Notes: generated from the letters alone by a model not told the origin. DNA of 64,000 nucleotides from Simmondsia chinensis (GCA_018398585.1 JAGTTD010000025.1:14699578-14763577); one strand, 5' to 3'; shown: positions 33,786-43,787, numbered from the stretch's first letter. Numbers and translations: made by a program.

Positions 33786-34205
33786 TTAGGCTGTGTGGGC
33801 GGGCCTTTCAGCTGTACAATGCAATAAACGCATATGCCACAAACGATATGATAATAAAAACTCTGTCACGTACGCTATGATTTGAGGACTACACCAAGGA
33901 CCCTCACATTGAGGACAGTTTTGCCCTTGCACTGTAGGTACACTAGCAGCCGGTATTTGATGCAAAGGAGGCTGAGGCTGATTAGAGTCCATTACTATTA
34001 CATAACTCGGAGAACTGGTCTCGAGAATATTCGTATTGACTCTACTTTTTGCTGCTTTCTCCACATGGTACTGATCGATGTTCCCTACATCCTTTGGAGC
34101 GTCCACTGTTATTTCTAGTGTTGATGATGCCATCTTGAACTCCACCCTTAGGGTTCCTCCGCTAGCGCGCTCCTTTTTTCTATTTATGTAGCTTGCTAAA
34201 TGCAA
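33786..34205 (-). pseudogene. Antisense ORF of unit III
   Basis: Full N-terminal part of the shared antisense frame: MASSTLEITVDAPKDVGNID, EKAAKSRVNTNILE, VPTVQGQNCPQCEG and then a frameshift near 33880. After the shift the membrane-segment codons can still be followed in another frame to about 33600. An in-frame upstream ATG (34205) adds 24 residues rich in Lys/Arg/Glu. That extension is less conserved in codon phase, so the MASST start is preferred. Confidence 0.5.
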
Positions 34206-34580
34206 GTGTTTGAATATCAGTTATGGAGTTCTCTTTTATTATTATTTTTCTTTATCTAATAAAATTTCAAGTTAATTATTTTAAATTTATTTTTCTCAAA
34301 TTCTCTAAGAAAACTTCCATGTGTATTACATCAAAAATTTGAAAAACCCGGCTTAAGTGAAACAAAAAAAAATTAAGCCTATCACATCTGAAAAATACAT
34401 TAATTAACACCAACCAACTTTTTATAACCATTTTATCATTCAAAAGTGAGGGGGTTTTGTGTTTTAATTTGACATAATCCAAAATATATAGGTAAAGTCA
34501 GGGGTAATTTAGTTATTAAATAAATATATTAAGTAAATGATAATAGATATAATATTTTCCTAACTCTATATATAGAGGCA

Positions 34581-34821
34581 TCTGCCACAAATGTGTTTGG
34601 GATGATTTTTGCTTCCGCTGCAAATGCATTTGCAATGGGATTTTGCTTCCATCGCAAATGTATTTGCGACAGTTTTTGCTCCCTCCACAAATGCATTTGT
34701 GTTAGGTGGCTCCTGTCGTAAATGCAATTGCGCCAGTTTTTGCCCCGTTGCAAGTGTATTTAAGGGGGAAAACAGGCTAATAGCGCCTTTTTTGTCGTTA
34801 ATGACTAATTTTCTTGTAGTG
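34581..34821 (-). mobile_element. CACTA terminal fragment 4
   Basis: 241-bp copy, tip CACTACAAGAAAATTAGTCA on the minus strand, with a truncated subterminal region. Confidence 0.7.
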
Positions 34822-34891
34822 GTGTTTTGTTTTATTTTTTGAAGGAGATTTTCTGTTCTTACAAAAAGATAGGGGGTTATGTGTTTTAATT

Positions 34892-35227
34892 TGATACAAT
34901 CCAAAAAATATAGGTAAGATGAGGGGTAATTTAGATATTAATTAAATAGATTAAGTAATTAATTATAATTATACTCTTTCCCTAACTCTATATATAGAGG
35001 CTTAGTAGTGGAGGAGAAGATACTGAATGAATTTGAAAAGTGTGTCTATCTATCCCCTTTCTCTAAGTCTCTCTCCCCTTTCTATATTTAGTCTATCTCT
35101 ACCAACTTTTCGGTTACTATACAAATCTTATCTTTTAATCTGTAAATCTTTCGATTTTCTATTAATACAAGTTCTATTCTACTATATTGAGTTTACTAAT
35201 TGTTTAGATCAATTTTTGAACGTCATA
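34892..35227 (+). repeat. LTR IV of the tandem array
   Basis: TGATACAATCC to about AACGTCATA, with TATA box CTATATATAGAGGC near 34987. The PBS TTGGTATCAGAGCG starts at 35229. Confidence 0.8.
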
Positions 35228-35696
35228 ATTGGTATCAGAGCGTTGTTCCTCAGCATCGCATCAATAGAAGTCCCGAGAGATTTAGTAATAGAGATTACAA
35301 CACACTTATTAGCATAAAACTGCGACTCAAGTTATGAGCATTTTCAAACAAAAATGAGATAGAATTAAGCAAATTATTCACAACGGTAGTCCTTACATTC
35401 ATTTTGACCTATCTATTACTTGAATCTTCAACTTATAAGAAAGTATAGAAAAAAAAGCGAGTTTCTCATAGGTAAACAGCCAGGTTATGCCAAAGAAAAT
35501 GTGTCATACAAAGGAAGAAGGTAATAGAAAAAAGTAATGATTGGCACATCAGCAATTCTCAATAGTAAACAAAGGACATCAAGGGTGAATTGATATCTTA
35601 TAGCAGTTTTAACGCTACGAAAAACTAGAATTATATAGGAATATAATAGCATCATATTAGCAACTGCTATGACATTAGGGCGTGTGGGCGTGCCTT

Positions 35697-36095
35697 TCAG
35701 TTGTAAAATGAAATAAACGCATATGCCACAAGCGATATGATAATAAAAACTCTGTCATGTATGCTATGATTTGAGGACTTACACCGAGGACACTCACATT
35801 GAGGATAGTTTTGCCCTTGCATCGTAGGTACATTAGCACCTAATGTTTGATGCAAAGGAGGCTGAGGCCGATTAGAGTCCACTGCTATTATATAACTCGA
35901 GGAACTGGTCTTGAGAACATTCAAATCGGCTGTACTCTTCGCTGCTTGCTCCACAGGGAACTGATCAATGTTCCCTACATCCTTTGGAGCTTCCACTATT
36001 ATTTCCATTGTTGATGATGCCACCTTGATCTCGACACTTAGGGTTCCTCCACTAGCTCGCTCCTTTTTTCTGTCTTTATGGCTTGCTAAACTCAA
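35697..36095 (-). pseudogene. Antisense ORF of unit IV
   Basis: The best-preserved N-terminal copy: MASSTMEIIVEAPKDVGNID, VEQAAKSTADLNVLKT, PPLHQTLGANVPTMQGQNYP, a CECPRC motif and FIIISLVAYAFISF, then a stop at the point where other copies read on. The reading frame further left (about 35690-35480) still encodes two hydrophobic segments in another phase. Its flanks (LTR IV, pre-LTR V) match the other units. Confidence 0.55.
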
Positions 36096-36459
36096 GTTTT
36101 GAATGTAAGTTATGGAGGTCCCCTTTTTATTATTTTGTTCTTTTTTCTTTTTTCTTTTTCTTTATCTCAAAAAATTCCAAGTTCATTATTTTAAATTTAT
36201 TTTTCACATTATATTAATTTATTTTTCTCAAATTCTCTATGAAAACTTCCCTATGTTTTACATCGAAAATTAAAAAAACCCCACTCAAGTAAAACCAAAC
36301 AATTAACCCCCTTACATTTGAAAAATACATCAATTAACACCAACCAACTTTTTACAACCATTTTATCATTCAAAAGTGAGGGAGTTAAGTATTTTATTTT
36401 ATTTTTTGAAGGAGTTTTTCTATTTTTTCATAAACGATAGGGGGTTTTGTATTTTAATT

Positions 36460-37001
36460 TGATTCAATCCAAAATAAATAGGTAAAGTGAGGGGTAATTT
36501 AGATATTAAATACATAGATTAAGTAATTAATTATGTTTATACTCCAACTTTATATTTAGAGTCTTAGTAGTAGAGGAGAAGATGTTGAATGAATTTTAAA
36601 AGGAAAAATGCTATAAACCACGAAAAATAAGGGCACGGAAATGACACAAGTGGGATTCGAACTCCCCCCAAACGATTGCTTTTCAAAATCCATTACCATC
36701 TAAGCTGCAGCCCTCTATGTGATTCTGTTGGGTTAATTATATATTTATTTTTCAATTGTGATGGCGTCACTCGTGCCAATTTCGTGTGCCTTTTTTGTGG
36801 TGTCTGGCATTGCTCTTTAAAAAGTATCTCTCCCCACTCTTTCTAAGTCTCCCTCCCCTTTCTATCTCTAGTCTATCTCTGCCTACTTTCTCGGCTACTA
36901 TACAAATCTTCCCTAAGTAAATCTTCCTATTTCTATTAATAGAAGTCTTTTTCTTCTGTGTTCAGTTTACTGATTGTTTAGATTGATTTTGGATTACAAC
37001 A
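36460..37001 (+). repeat. LTR V of the tandem array (with MITE inside)
   Basis: TGATTCAATCC to TTACAACA. Without the 213-bp insert at 36603-36815 it is about 329 bp. PBS TTGGTATCAGAGCGG at 37003-37017. No CACTA fragment precedes this LTR. Confidence 0.8.
36603..36815. mobile_element. MITE-like insert carrying a tRNA-like sequence
   Basis: The ends form an imperfect inverted repeat of about 50 bp. The left arm has AATGCTATAAACCACGAAAA and GGGCACGGAAATGACAC. The reverse complement of the right arm has AATGCCAGACACCACAAAAA and GGCACACGAAATTGGCAC. It interrupts 'gaattt(t/g)aaaagt' of the LTR, leaving TTTTAAAA-like direct repeats. Its centre on the minus strand has an A-box-like GCAGCTTAGATGG (36696-36708) and a B-box GAGTTCGAATCCC (36652-36664). 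A tRNA-derived sequence therefore lies inside, but I could not fold a proper anticodon arm. Confidence 0.6.
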
Positions 37002-37037
37002 ATTGGTATCAGAGCGGTGTTCCTTGGCATCGCATCA

Positions 37038-37376
37038 ATGGAAGTCCCAAGAGATTCCATAATGGAATTTGCAACACACTTATTAGCAGAATGCACTAAA
37101 ATGAAAGCAATGATCGATGATTACCTGATAAGTGTCAATTATCAGTACAAATCAAATGTTGTTGTTGAAGATCTAAAAGAGGAAACGTTAGAACCAATAG
37201 ATCTGGCCACCATCGAGACACCGGAGCCAGATTCGACCGAAGATGGATGGATGACGGAACCTATGACAGTCATGAACTCCAACCGCGAAGAGAAGGACAT
37301 AAATAACAAGGACATCGATCACCGGGACACCGACAACATTGTAGAGGTTGACGACGAGAGGTGTGCCATGATGTAG
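37038..37376 (+). CDS. Unit V pre-gag-like ORF, unidentified
   Basis: The ATG at 37038 follows the PBS by about 20 bp. The protein of 112 residues starts MEVPRDSIMEFATHLLAECT and is very acidic (EDLKEETLEP, PEPDSTEDGW, VEVDDERCAMM). The first 17 codons are shared with all other units (for example MEVPRDLVIEITTHLLA in unit IV). In units I-IV the reading frame is then replaced at 'ttattagca' by the antisense-ORF block. It may be the residual 5' end of a gag-like gene; a similarly placed, Glu-rich ORF exists in the element at 48608-57685. A second short plus-strand frame (37419-37613) follows and runs into the chromovirus. Confidence 0.45.
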   Translation: MEVPRDSIMEFATHLLAECTKMKAMIDDYLISVNYQYKSNVVVEDLKEETLEPIDLATIETPEPDSTEDGWMTEPMTVMNSNREEKDINNKDIDHRDTDNIVEVDDERCAMM

Positions 37377-37597
37377 AGGTCGAAGTAAGAAAGGAAGGAG
37401 GACATATCGACTACCAGGATGAGGTCAGCCATGGTACAACATTTACGCCACTACGGAGAAGATCGATGCCTCATCAGAGGTAGAGATGAAGCCACCGTCA
37501 TCGCTTTCTTCAAAACAGTGGCTGAAAACTCAAGGGGAGCGTCGAAGAAGAGGGCGGCGAAGATAAGACGGTTGACAAGGGGTCACCACTGCCACTG

Positions 37598-38015
37598 TGA
37601 TACAAAAGATTGAGTAGAATTGCGATTTGGAGTTGTTAGTTGGTGGGAAAATTCATATTTCTCAACAGCTAGTTCTAGCGGGAATGAGGCACGTGAGCTA
37701 CACGTGTTCGAGGAAGGGAAAAATTGCTTTTAGTGGTCATGTGCGAGGCATGTGAAGAGGCCGGTAGTTATTTTAGGGTTCGTTAGTTAACTTGGGTAAC
37801 TAACTTTCTATTTTCTTTTCATTTCATTTAATTACATGTAATTACTTGCTTTATATAGAAAATGATGTCACTATTAGGGTTAATCAATGAAAATATACTT
37901 ATTCCTTTCTCTTAAGCCCTCTTCTTCTCCTTCAATTTCTTCAGTTTCTTGCCTTTCCTATACTCTATTTCTTGCTACTTTGTGTGTTGTTGGAGGTATT
38001 TTGAGCTACTGTATC
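37598..38015 (+). repeat. Chromovirus 5' LTR
   Basis: TGATACAAAAGATTGAG to CTACTGTATCA, 418 bp. The inverted ends are TGATAC/GTATCA. It matches the 3' LTR apart from the L1 insertion there and a few dozen bases missing from the 3' copy around the 'gtgagctacacgtgttcgag' stretch. Confidence 0.9.
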
Positions 38016-38029
38016 ACTGGTACTAGAGC
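38016..38029 (+). promoter_or_regulatory. Chromovirus primer-binding site
   Basis: CTGGTACTAGAGCT follows the LTR directly. It is a transposed variant of TGGTATCAGAGCT, so it is probably initiator tRNA-Met type. Confidence 0.65.
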
Positions 38030-38062
38030 TCTAATCCTCGACTGTGGTATGTGGAAGTGAAT

Positions 38063-38605
38063 ATGGCTGAAAATACTCGTGCTACATCTGAAATCAGGCA
38101 AGTGAAGGACAAACTTGATCATTCTCCAGTGGAAGTTAGGAACGAGATCAAAGCTGTGATGGATGCACTGACTGCCCAGATAAAGGATCTACATGATCAT
38201 GTGATGGCAATGTATATCCAAGTGCTAAGGCCTGAGATCAGAGCTGGAGTGACCAATGGAGGATCGAACTCAATCGCTGCCAATCAGGCCAACAGAACCC
38301 CTAATCTGGAGCTCAATGGCGGTAATAACCCTTTTGCTACACGATTAGGTAGAATGGATTTTCCTTTGTTTGAGGGTGAGGATGTAAATGGTTGGTTTTT
38401 GATGTGTGAGCAATTCTTCATGATTGACAACACCCCTGAATTTGATAAGATTAGAGTAGCTTCGATTCATTTGAGGGGAGTTCCTCAACAGGGGCATAGA
38501 CGATTTGTCATAACCAATCCTGATTTTCACATGATTTGTTAGCCTGAATATGCTAGAGCATTGAAAGGAAGGTTTGATAATGCTTATGAGGAACCCATTT
38601 CCGAT
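38063..38605 (+). pseudogene. Chromovirus gag (C-terminal part missing)
   Basis: The ATG at 38063 gives MAENTRATSEIRQVKDKLDH, then a DALTAQIKDLHDHVMAMY coiled-coil-like stretch. A typical gypsy gag core follows: RLGRMDFPLFEGEDVNGWFL, CEQFFMIDNTPEFDKIRVAS and HLRG. A TAG at 38540 interrupts it. The frame continues as PEYARALKGRFDNAYEEPIS before the inverted segment starts at 38616. The zinc knuckle is not present, so the inversion event apparently removed the gag C-terminus. Confidence 0.75.
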
Positions 38606-38615
38606 TAGGAAGAAA

Positions 38616-39445
38616 CCTTGTAGGGCCTAACTCATCAAATAACTCTTCCACCAAAGGAATGGGGAACTTGTCTTTGATGGTTGCTTGATTAAGATCTCGG
38701 TAATCTATACACATTCTCCATGTCCCATCTTTCTTTCTCACAAGGACCACTATAGAGGCAAATGGACTATTGATATGTTGAATATACCCTTTTCTAAGAA
38801 GCTCTTGAACAATTTCTTCCATGGCGTCCTTTTGAAGTGAAGGGTAACGTTAAGGCTTCTTGTTAATGGGTTGGGTTCCTTCCCTCAAATGAATTCTATG
38901 GTCAAAGGGTGGTCTTCTTGGGGGTAACAAATGAGGCTCATCAAAAAGACTGTTACTGAAGTCTGAACCATCTTTAATTCAATCCCATCAGCAAATTGGG
39001 TCTCTGAGTAAACTGCCATAAAGCTGCCACTGGAGTGCCCACCATGGCTTTGGATAGACCCTTAGCACCCACAAGCTTGCACACATTACCCCCCTCTCCT
39101 TTAAGCACTTTAGTTTTTCCCTCAGTTATGAAGGTCATGGTTAAGTGCCTAAAGTTGCATTGAATGTCTCCTAAAGTAGAGAGCCATTCAATCCCCATAA
39201 CCATATCACATCCTCCCAATGGAATAAGTAGAAAGTTAGAAGTGTAAAAGGAGTCTTGCATCTTCCAACGCTGCCCTTGGTACTGCAAATTACAACTCAA
39301 TCTGCTCCCATCTATCACTGTTACATATAATGCAGGAACTGGTTTAGTCTTGTAGCCAAGCCTTTGAACCAACTAAGCAACCATCAAAGACAAGTTCCCC
39401 ATTCCTTTGGTGGAAGAGTTATTTGATGAGTTAGGCCCTACAAGG
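38616..39445 (-). other. Inverted protease/RT N-terminal segment bounded by 71-bp inverted repeat
   Basis: Within the plus-strand chromovirus this block codes on the minus strand. The protease (39372-38974) contains KPVPALYVTVIDGSRLSCN and LIPLGGCDMVMGIEWLSTLG. The start of RT (38822-38616) contains VLVRKKDGTWRMCIDYRDLN and then [17 protein letters not shown]. The outermost 71 bp at each edge (38616-38686 and 39375-39445) are perfect reverse complements. The plus-strand RT resumes in the right edge with the same [17 protein letters not shown] and goes on with [15 protein letters not shown] simple inversion would not duplicate those 71 bp. Confidence 0.9.
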
Positions 39446-40412
39446 TACTTCACAAAGATTGATTTGAGATCTGGGTACTACCAAATCAGAATGAATGCTG
39501 ATGATGTCCGAAAGACAGTTTTTAGGACACATTTTGGCCATTTTGAGTTCTTGGTGATGCCATTTGGCCTCGCCAATACTCCCTCTACATTTCAGGCCCT
39601 CATGAACTCAGTTTTTGCTGCTCATCTTTGAAGATTTGTGCTAGTCTTCTTCGATGATATCTTAGTGTACAGCTCAAGCTTGGAAGATCACATTGAGCAC
39701 TTGCAGGTGTTGTTTGTTAAGAAGAGCAAATGGTCCTTTGCAGTAGAGCAAGTAGAGTATTTGGGTCACATTATCTAGATCCCAAAAGACTCAAGGCAGT
39801 GCAAGAGTGGCTTCCTCCTCCCTCAAGCAACTCAGGGGCTTCGTAGGCCTAACTGGGTACTACAGGAGATTCATCTAAGGCTATGGAGTGATAGCCAAAC
39901 CACTGACAGAGCTCACTGCCAAGGAGAAATTGTAATGGAGTAACAGAGCTCAAGTTGCCTTTGAGGAATTGAAGGGTGCACTTATGAAGGCTCCTTTGTT
40001 GGCTTTACCCAACTTCACCAAACCCTTTGTAATTGAGTTTGATGCTAGTAACACAAGGTTAGGGGCTGTTTTATCCCAAGAAGGACATCCATTGGCTTAC
40101 CTCAGCAAGACTTTTAGTCCAAAGCAATAGACTTTGTCAGTGTATGAAAAGGAACTGCTTGCAGTGGTAGCTGCAGTCCTTAAATGGCAACAATATCTAC
40201 TTAACAACACATTTGTCATTCGCACAGACCAAATAAGCCTCAAGTATCTCCTGGAGCGAAAAATTCACACACATTTTCAGCAACTTTGGCTCTCGAAGTT
40301 GATGGGGTTTAGTTATGTGATTAACTATAAGAGGGGGAAAGAAAACATAGTAGCCGATGCATTGTCCAGAATCACCAACCATCATATCACGTCACAGTTT
40401 GGCAGCTGTTGA
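39375..40412 (+). pseudogene. Chromovirus reverse transcriptase and RNase H
   Basis: RT resumes with [54 protein letters not shown] and the catalytic FFDDILVYS (near 39648). It goes on to the RNase H region with FVIEFDASNTRLGAVLSQ (first acidic residue), LSVYEKELLAVVAAVLKW, FVIRTDQISLKYLL and KGRGKENIVADALSR-like text near 40340-40370. Stops at 39629, 39776 and 40129 and frameshifts near 39770-39840 inactivate it. This is the standard order of Ty3/gypsy pol, with tether and RNase H before integrase. Confidence 0.85.
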
Positions 40413-41834
40413 CAACAACTTATATGACAGAATTCAGCTCCTCTGGCAGACAGATACAGCCCTGCAACATCTAATTCTGCAGCTTCAATCAGACCCTCTA
40501 AGCCATCCCAAGTTTAGTTGGCAAGAGGGACAATTGAAGAGGAAAGGGAAGTTGGTTATTGGGCAGGACAAAGACTTGTAGTAGTTCATCCTCAAATGGA
40601 TGCACTCCCCTCCTAGTGGTGGTCATTTAGGGCATGATGCTACCTACCAGAGAGTGAAATCTCTGTTCTTTTGGAAGGGTTTGCATCATGATGTGGCTGA
40701 ATTTTTCAAAAGATGCTCCCTTTTTCAAGCCTGTAAGAATAAAACCTTTGCTTCTCCGAGGCTCCTTCAACCCATACCCCTCCCTGACATGGTTTAGACA
40801 GAAGTTTCCATGGACTTCATAGAAGGCCTATGCAAATCTTTTGGGAAGGAGGTTATCTTTGTGGTAGTGGATCGGCTAAGTAACGCAGGACATTTCATGG
40901 CTCTTTCACATCATTATACAGCCTTTACAGTAGCTCAAGTGTATATGGAGAATGTATAGAAGCTACATGTAGTGCCATAGTCAGTGACAGGGATGCCATT
41001 TTTCAGAGTGAGTTTTGGCAAGCCTTGTTTAGCGTTCAGGGAGTGGAGCTTCATCTATCAACCGCTTATCATCCACAAATGGATGCGAAAGCTGAAGTGG
41101 TTAATAGGGGCCTTGAGACATACTTGAGGTGCATGTGTAGTAGTCATCCTCATTTGTGGTCGAAGTGGTTGCCTCAAGCAGAGTGGTGGTACAACACCAC
41201 TTGGCATTCATCTACTCAAAAGACTTCATATGAAGTAGTCTATGGTCAACAACCACCTCTTCACATCCCTTATATTCCAGGAGAAACGCAAGTAGAAGCT
41301 GTGGATAGAAGTTTGAAGGCAGGAGAGGACATGATTACAGTTATCAAATACCATCTTACTTGAGCTCAGAATAGGATGAAGTAGCTCGTTGACAGGGGAA
41401 GATCAGATAGAGAGTTTCAGCCTGGATAATGGGTCTACCTCAAACTCCACCTCTACAGGCAGATTACAGTGGCACATGGGGGTTCACAGATGCTATCACC
41501 GAGGTACTATGGTCCTTATATGGTGCTTGAAGCTGTTGGCAAGGTGGCGTACAGGTTGCAGTTGCCTCCCTCAGCTAAAATTCATGATGTTTTCCACGTT
41601 TCTCAATTGAAGTGCCATGAAGGTCCAATACCAGATCAAGTAGTGCACCTTCCAAAAGACGTGGATGGAGCCCTAGTGAAGGAACCTGAGCAAATTCTGG
41701 AAAGGATGATGGTGAAGCTTCACAACCAAGCAGCCACTAAGGTTTCGGTGAAGTGGAAGGGCTTTCCAATTAAAGAAGCAACTTGAGAATTCCTTTATGA
41801 CCTCCAACTCAAATTTCCTCAATTTCACCCTTGA
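40413..41834 (+). pseudogene. Chromovirus integrase and chromodomain
   Basis: The integrase zinc-binding region starts near 40600 (HSPPSGGHLGHDATYQRVKS, then a CSLFQACKN Cys pair). The catalytic core shows MDFIEGLCKSFGKEVIFVVV (first Asp), SDRDAIFQSEFWQALF (second Asp, near 40985) and AYHPQMDAKAEVVNRGLETY (Glu, near 41090). The C-terminal GPY/F-type region has KVAYRLQLPPSAKIHDVFHV, and a chromodomain follows (KVSVKWKGFPIKEAT, then a TGA where Trp is expected, then EFLYDL). The chromodomain places it among chromoviruses. At least four stops are present. Confidence 0.85.
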
Positions 41835-41850
41835 GGGAAAGGGTGATTTT

Positions 41851-41864
41851 GGGAAGGAGGTAGT
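41851..41864 (+). promoter_or_regulatory. Chromovirus polypurine tract
   Basis: GGGAAGGAGGTAGT lies directly before the 3' LTR start TGATTC, the normal plus-strand primer position. Confidence 0.8.
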
Positions 41865-43158
41865 TGATTCAGAAGATTGAGTAGAATTGGGATTTCGAGT
41901 TGTTAGTTGGAGCGCTTCCCTGCTCGACTGCTCACCTCTTCTGGGCTTCATTGGGATTCTCGGGTCTCATCCATTAGTGAGGGTGGTCAGTGGAGATTTC
42001 CACAGGGTTGTTTGGAGCTCCGATCCATCTGGGACATGATTGACTTTAGCCCTCGGGTTGGTGTAGCGGACTCCATCCGGTGGTTGGGTGACCCTTCGGG
42101 GCGCTTTACCACCAAGTCTGCTTGGGAGATGCTGCGGAGTAAGAGAGAGGAGGATACCATTCATCACCTTATGGTTTCAGATGCATATACCGAGACACTC
42201 CTTCATTCTCTGGCTTGCTACTCGACAGCGACTTTGGACCCGGGACCGACTTTGGCGTTTCGGAGCACTAGAGATTCAGAGTGTTTGTGTGCTCTGCGGT
42301 TCTACTGACGAGACTCACGAGCACCTTTTCTTCGCCTGTTCCTTTTCCGCCTCGGTCTGGAGCCCTGTCACTCCGAGTACATCTATCGCTTGGCCCACCC
42401 TTCCTTGGGATGATCTTGTCGCTTGAGCTGCTCAGCATCTCAAGGGATGGGAGATTGGCAGTATCATAGCTCGACTTTGCCTCTCTGCGATTGTGTATAC
42501 TGTCTGGTACGAGCGCAACCTTCGGGTTCAGCGTTCCCAGTCCAGATCAGTTGCGGCCGTACGAGAGGAGATTATGGGTTTGGTCAGGAGCCGCCTACTT
42601 GCTACTTCTTCGTTCAGAGGAGCCCACCGTCACTCCTCATTGCTTCGGCACTGGGGTTTTGAGACCTAGTTTCTTTTTGTCCCTTTTGTTGTTTTTTGGT
42701 TGCATGTTGTATGGACTTTGTCTGAACTTTTTGGACGTTGTTTCATACTTGTAGGCTTCGACCGTGTCCTGGGGTATGCCCCTTGTAACTTGTACTCATT
42801 TTCTTTCATCTATATATTTCGCTGAGTTACCAAAAAAAAAAAAAAAGAAAATTCATATTTCTCAATGGCTAGTTCTAGTGGGAACGAGGCACGTGAGGAG
42901 GCCGGTGGTTATTTTAGGGTCCGGTAGTTAATTTGGGTTAACTAACTTTCTATTTTCTTTTCATTGTATTTAATTACATGTAATTACTTGCTATATACAG
43001 AAAATGATGTCAAGATTAGGATTAATCAATGAAAATATAATTATTCCTTTCTCTTAAACTCTCCTCTTCTCCCTCAATTTCTTCTGTTTCTTGCCTTCCC
43101 TATACTCTAATTCTTGCTACTTTGTGTGTTGTTTGAGGTATTTTGAGCTACTGTATCA
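41865..43158 (+). repeat. Chromovirus 3' LTR, interrupted by L1
   Basis: The LTR runs 41865-41910 and resumes at 42847 ('gaaaattcatatttctcaa') to end ACTGTATCA at 43158. The split matches position 'gttagttgg|tgggaaaattc' of the 5' LTR. TSD base CACTG follows. Confidence 0.9.
41911..42846 (+). mobile_element. 5'-truncated L1-type LINE fragment
   Basis: The insert encodes the C-terminal region of a plant L1 ORF2. It has the zf-RVT domain with DPSGRFTTKSAWEMLRS near 42090-42140, LWTRDRLWRFGALEIQSVCV (a Cys pair follows in LCGSTDE), then HEHLFFACSFSASVW, and a 3' region ending in a 15-A tail at 42832-42846. Frameshifts are present. The base composition is clearly more GC-rich than its surroundings. 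No target-site duplication is evident: the upstream flank ends 'ttagttgg' and the downstream flank starts 'gaaaattc', with about 3 bp of the target missing. Confidence 0.85.
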
Positions 43159-43163
43159 CACTG

Positions 43164-43453
43164 TGGCATTGAACCGTCAGGCTTCCACCGAGTGCCGCCA
43201 TCGGAGCATGGCAGAGTTAGGGTTTTAGGTGGGGAGTAGCTGCTGAAGATGGGTTTGTGTTTGAAATATAATAATGCAAATTACAAGTTTGCCCCTAGAG
43301 TTTACTTAAATATTTTAGGAAAAAAATATTGAATTTTTTTATTAAAATTAAGAGAATAAAATTTGTAGTTTTAGTATTTGACCCGGAAGTGTTAACAATC
43401 TGGGTATCAATACCTTATTCTTGAGGACAAGGATCTTTAAATGGGGAAGATAT
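43164..43453 (+). repeat. 3' internal end of unit V with polypurine tract
   Basis: Continuation of unit V after the chromovirus. It ends 'cttgaggacaaggatcttt' then AAATGGGGAAGATAT, a polypurine tract right before LTR VI. The same 'ttgaggacaaggatcttt' phrase precedes the 3' LTR of the element at 48608-57685, so the two families share this end. Confidence 0.65.
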
Positions 43454-43787
43454 TGACACAATCTAAAATATATAGGTTAAGAGAGGGGCAACTTAGATAT
43501 TAAATAAATAAATTAAGTAATTAATTACAGTTATACTCCTTTCCTAACTCTATATATAGGGGCTTAGTACTAGAGGAGAAAATGTTGAATGAATTTGAAA
43601 AGTGTGTCCCCTTCCCCCCCCCCCCCCGGGTCTCCCTCTTCTTTTTATCTGTAGTCTATATCTCTCTACTTTCCTGTTTACGATATAAATCTTACCTTTT
43701 ACTATGTAAATCTTCATATTTTTCTATTTATGAAAGTCCTATTCTACTATGTTGGGTTTACTGATTGTTTAGATCGATTTGAACATA
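43454..43787 (+). repeat. LTR VI of the tandem array
   Basis: TGACACAATCTAAAATATAT to about GAACATA, with TATA box CTATATATAGGGGC near 43549 and a 14-C run at 43614-43627. It ends the array. No PBS follows, so it acts as the terminal 3' LTR. Confidence 0.75.

Larger units (their letters stand above)
37598..43158 (+). mobile_element. Ty3/gypsy chromovirus with TSD, carrying an inversion and an L1 insert
   Basis: A complete insertion with identical 5-bp flanks CACTG (37593-37597 and 43159-43163). Order: 5' LTR, PBS, gag, inverted protease/RT segment, RT, RNase H, integrase, chromodomain, polypurine tract, 3' LTR interrupted by an L1 fragment. It interrupts unit V of the tandem LTR array. Numerous stops mean it is inactive. 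Confidence 0.9.
28375..43787 (+). mobile_element. Tandem array of non-autonomous LTR units sharing LTRs
   Basis: Six related LTRs (I to VI, each about 330-340 bp without inserts) alternate with internal regions in the same orientation. They are at 29171-29509, 31428-31757, 32999-33337, 34892-35227, 36460-37001 and 43454-43787. Each of LTRs I to V is followed by a Met-tRNA PBS (TTGGTATCAGAGCGG or a close variant). Units I-IV have an antisense reading frame replacing most of the internal region. Unit V keeps a plus-strand frame and is split by a chromovirus. Before LTRs I-IV lies a partial LTR plus a CACTA end. No reverse transcriptase is present in the units, so they would depend on other elements. 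Confidence 0.8.

Noticed and set aside
36645..36716. Genuine tRNA gene
   Set aside because: A- and B-box-like motifs are present, but I cannot build acceptor and anticodon stems, and it sits inside a TIR-bounded insert.
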